Positions 6,143 through 6,560 of a stretch of 6,560 nucleotides of DNA are shown in pieces (the stretch's first letter is position 1; each line of letters opens with the position of its first letter). The stretch is from Firmicutes bacterium UBA2116 (GTDB lineage: Bacteria; Bacillota; Clostridia; Tissierellales; Sedimentibacteraceae). The stretch spans positions 71,308 to 77,867 of the forward strand of contig DCYG01000008.1 in NCBI GenBank assembly GCA_002331025.1. Direction: 5' to 3'. Under the pieces are notes generated by a model, which was not told the DNA's origin, searched no databases, and was given only the letters and a program-made list of their open reading frames with translations. The translations under genes were made by a program, and so were the position numbers.

Positions 6143-6178
6143 GAGCACAAGAAATTTTACTTTCTTGTGCTCCGTTTT
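6143..6178 (+). terminator. Rho-independent terminator of the BlaI/M56 operon
   Basis: GAGCACAAGAAA (6143-6154) pairs perfectly with TTTCTTGTGCTC (6161-6172), a 12-bp stem with a six-base loop. CGTTTTAATTT follows on the plus strand. It lies 20 bp after the receptor stop codon and also separates this operon from the convergent broken gene on the other strand. Confidence 0.88.
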
Positions 6179-6188
6179 AATTTATTAT

Positions 6189-6423
6189 TCATATTACTGA
6201 CTCGTCAAGCAAAAAGTCAATTAACCCGATATTTAGAATACCATTATCATCATACCACCGTTTACCTATGTCTTTTCTGACTACAATTTTCGGGAAAGAA
6301 TCACCGGTCAGAGAAAAAGGTATTATTTCGCTTGCCAGCTTTTCTTCGGTTGGCATGGCATAAGCCGATTGAATATAAACCTTCCTGTTACTGTTTTAAA
6401 TATTTAGCGCGTTTTATTTCCAT
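6189..6423 (-). pseudogene. Internally deleted remnant of an AAA ATPase with DUF4143 domain
   Basis: The start survives: ATG at 6423, with CCGGAGG (6436-6430) six bases upstream, encoding MEIKRAKYLKQ before a TAA at 6390-6388. This matches the usual first residues of the ATP-binding DUF4143 family. In another frame, from about 6383 to the TGA at 6191-6189, the family's C-terminus is preserved: VYIQSAYAMPTEEK, then DSFPKIVV, then WYDDNGILNIGLIDFLLD. Members are about 400 residues long, so roughly 320 residues, including the Walker motifs, are missing, and the joint shifts the frame. No functional ATPase can be made; at most an 11-residue peptide is translated. The assignment comes from remembered family sequence, but both ends and their order agree. 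Confidence 0.8.
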
Positions 6424-6469
6424 GAACAACCTCCGGTGAAATGTTTTGACCTTAGGGGCTTAACTATTC

Positions 6470-6497
6470 ATTATTATTATCTTCTCTGTTGTGTCAA
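6470..6497 (-). promoter_or_regulatory. Surviving promoter of the broken ATPase gene
   Basis: On the minus strand a perfect TTGACA (6497-6492) is followed after 16 bp by AATAAT (6475-6470), five of six matches to the consensus. It lies about 47 bp upstream of the remnant's start codon. The remaining sequence to the window end (6498-6560) shows no gene or clear structure. Confidence 0.6.
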
Positions 6498-6560
6498 GCA
6501 TAATATTAATACCGTTAGCGTACAGTGGATTCAAAAATCATAATTGATAGTAAAAAAATT

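Noticed and set aside
6189..6423. Small intact gene rather than a broken one
   Set aside because: The start frame stops after 11 codons and the conserved C-terminal segment is in a different frame without its own start near a ribosome-binding site.

Overview
The window is AT-rich, with strong Shine-Dalgarno sequences, tight overlapping genes and proteins of types common in Clostridia: a YtrA-type GntR regulator, a BlaI/M56 pair, and a DUF4143 ATPase remnant. It most likely comes from the chromosome of a low-GC anaerobic Firmicute (class Clostridia). No rRNA, tRNA, CRISPR array or intact mobile element is visible.

Layout, left to right. (1) Positions 1-105 hold the probable tail of a plus-strand gene and a strong plus-strand terminator (53-84). 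(2) Positions 2055 down to 106 form a minus-strand three-gene operon: a 125-aa YtrA-like GntR repressor, a 295-aa ABC ATPase and a 233-aa six-helix membrane protein. The coding regions overlap (ATGA between the first two, 14 nt between the last two). A promoter at 2108-2136 overlaps an inverted-repeat operator (2083-2114). (3) A divergent plus-strand gene (2256-3422) encodes a fusion of two GNAT acetyltransferases. The first half resembles streptothricin acetyltransferases; the second resembles YhbS-type GNATs. (4) After a 202-bp spacer comes a plus-strand BlaI/MecI-type repressor (3625-3981) and, 2 nt later, a BlaR1/MecR1-like M56 metallopeptidase receptor (3984-6122). They have a clear promoter (TTGACA, 17 bp, TAAACT), an inverted-repeat operator and a strong terminator (6143-6178). 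(5) Positions 6423 down to 6189 hold the wreck of a minus-strand DUF4143-type ATPase gene. Its promoter, ribosome-binding site, first 11 codons and last ~64 codons survive, but the centre is gone.

How it may work together. The first operon looks like an autoregulated, substrate-responsive ABC exporter of the kind induced by cell-envelope antibiotics. The acetyltransferase could chemically inactivate an amine-bearing compound. The BlaI/M56 pair is a proteolytic signalling system: the membrane receptor senses something outside, activates its cytoplasmic zinc protease, and the repressor is removed. Its roughly 400-residue external part is not the usual penicillin-binding domain, so its ligand is unknown. 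No beta-lactamase or other obvious target lies in the window. A small stress or antibiotic-response island is a reasonable inference from this grouping, but the sequence does not prove it.
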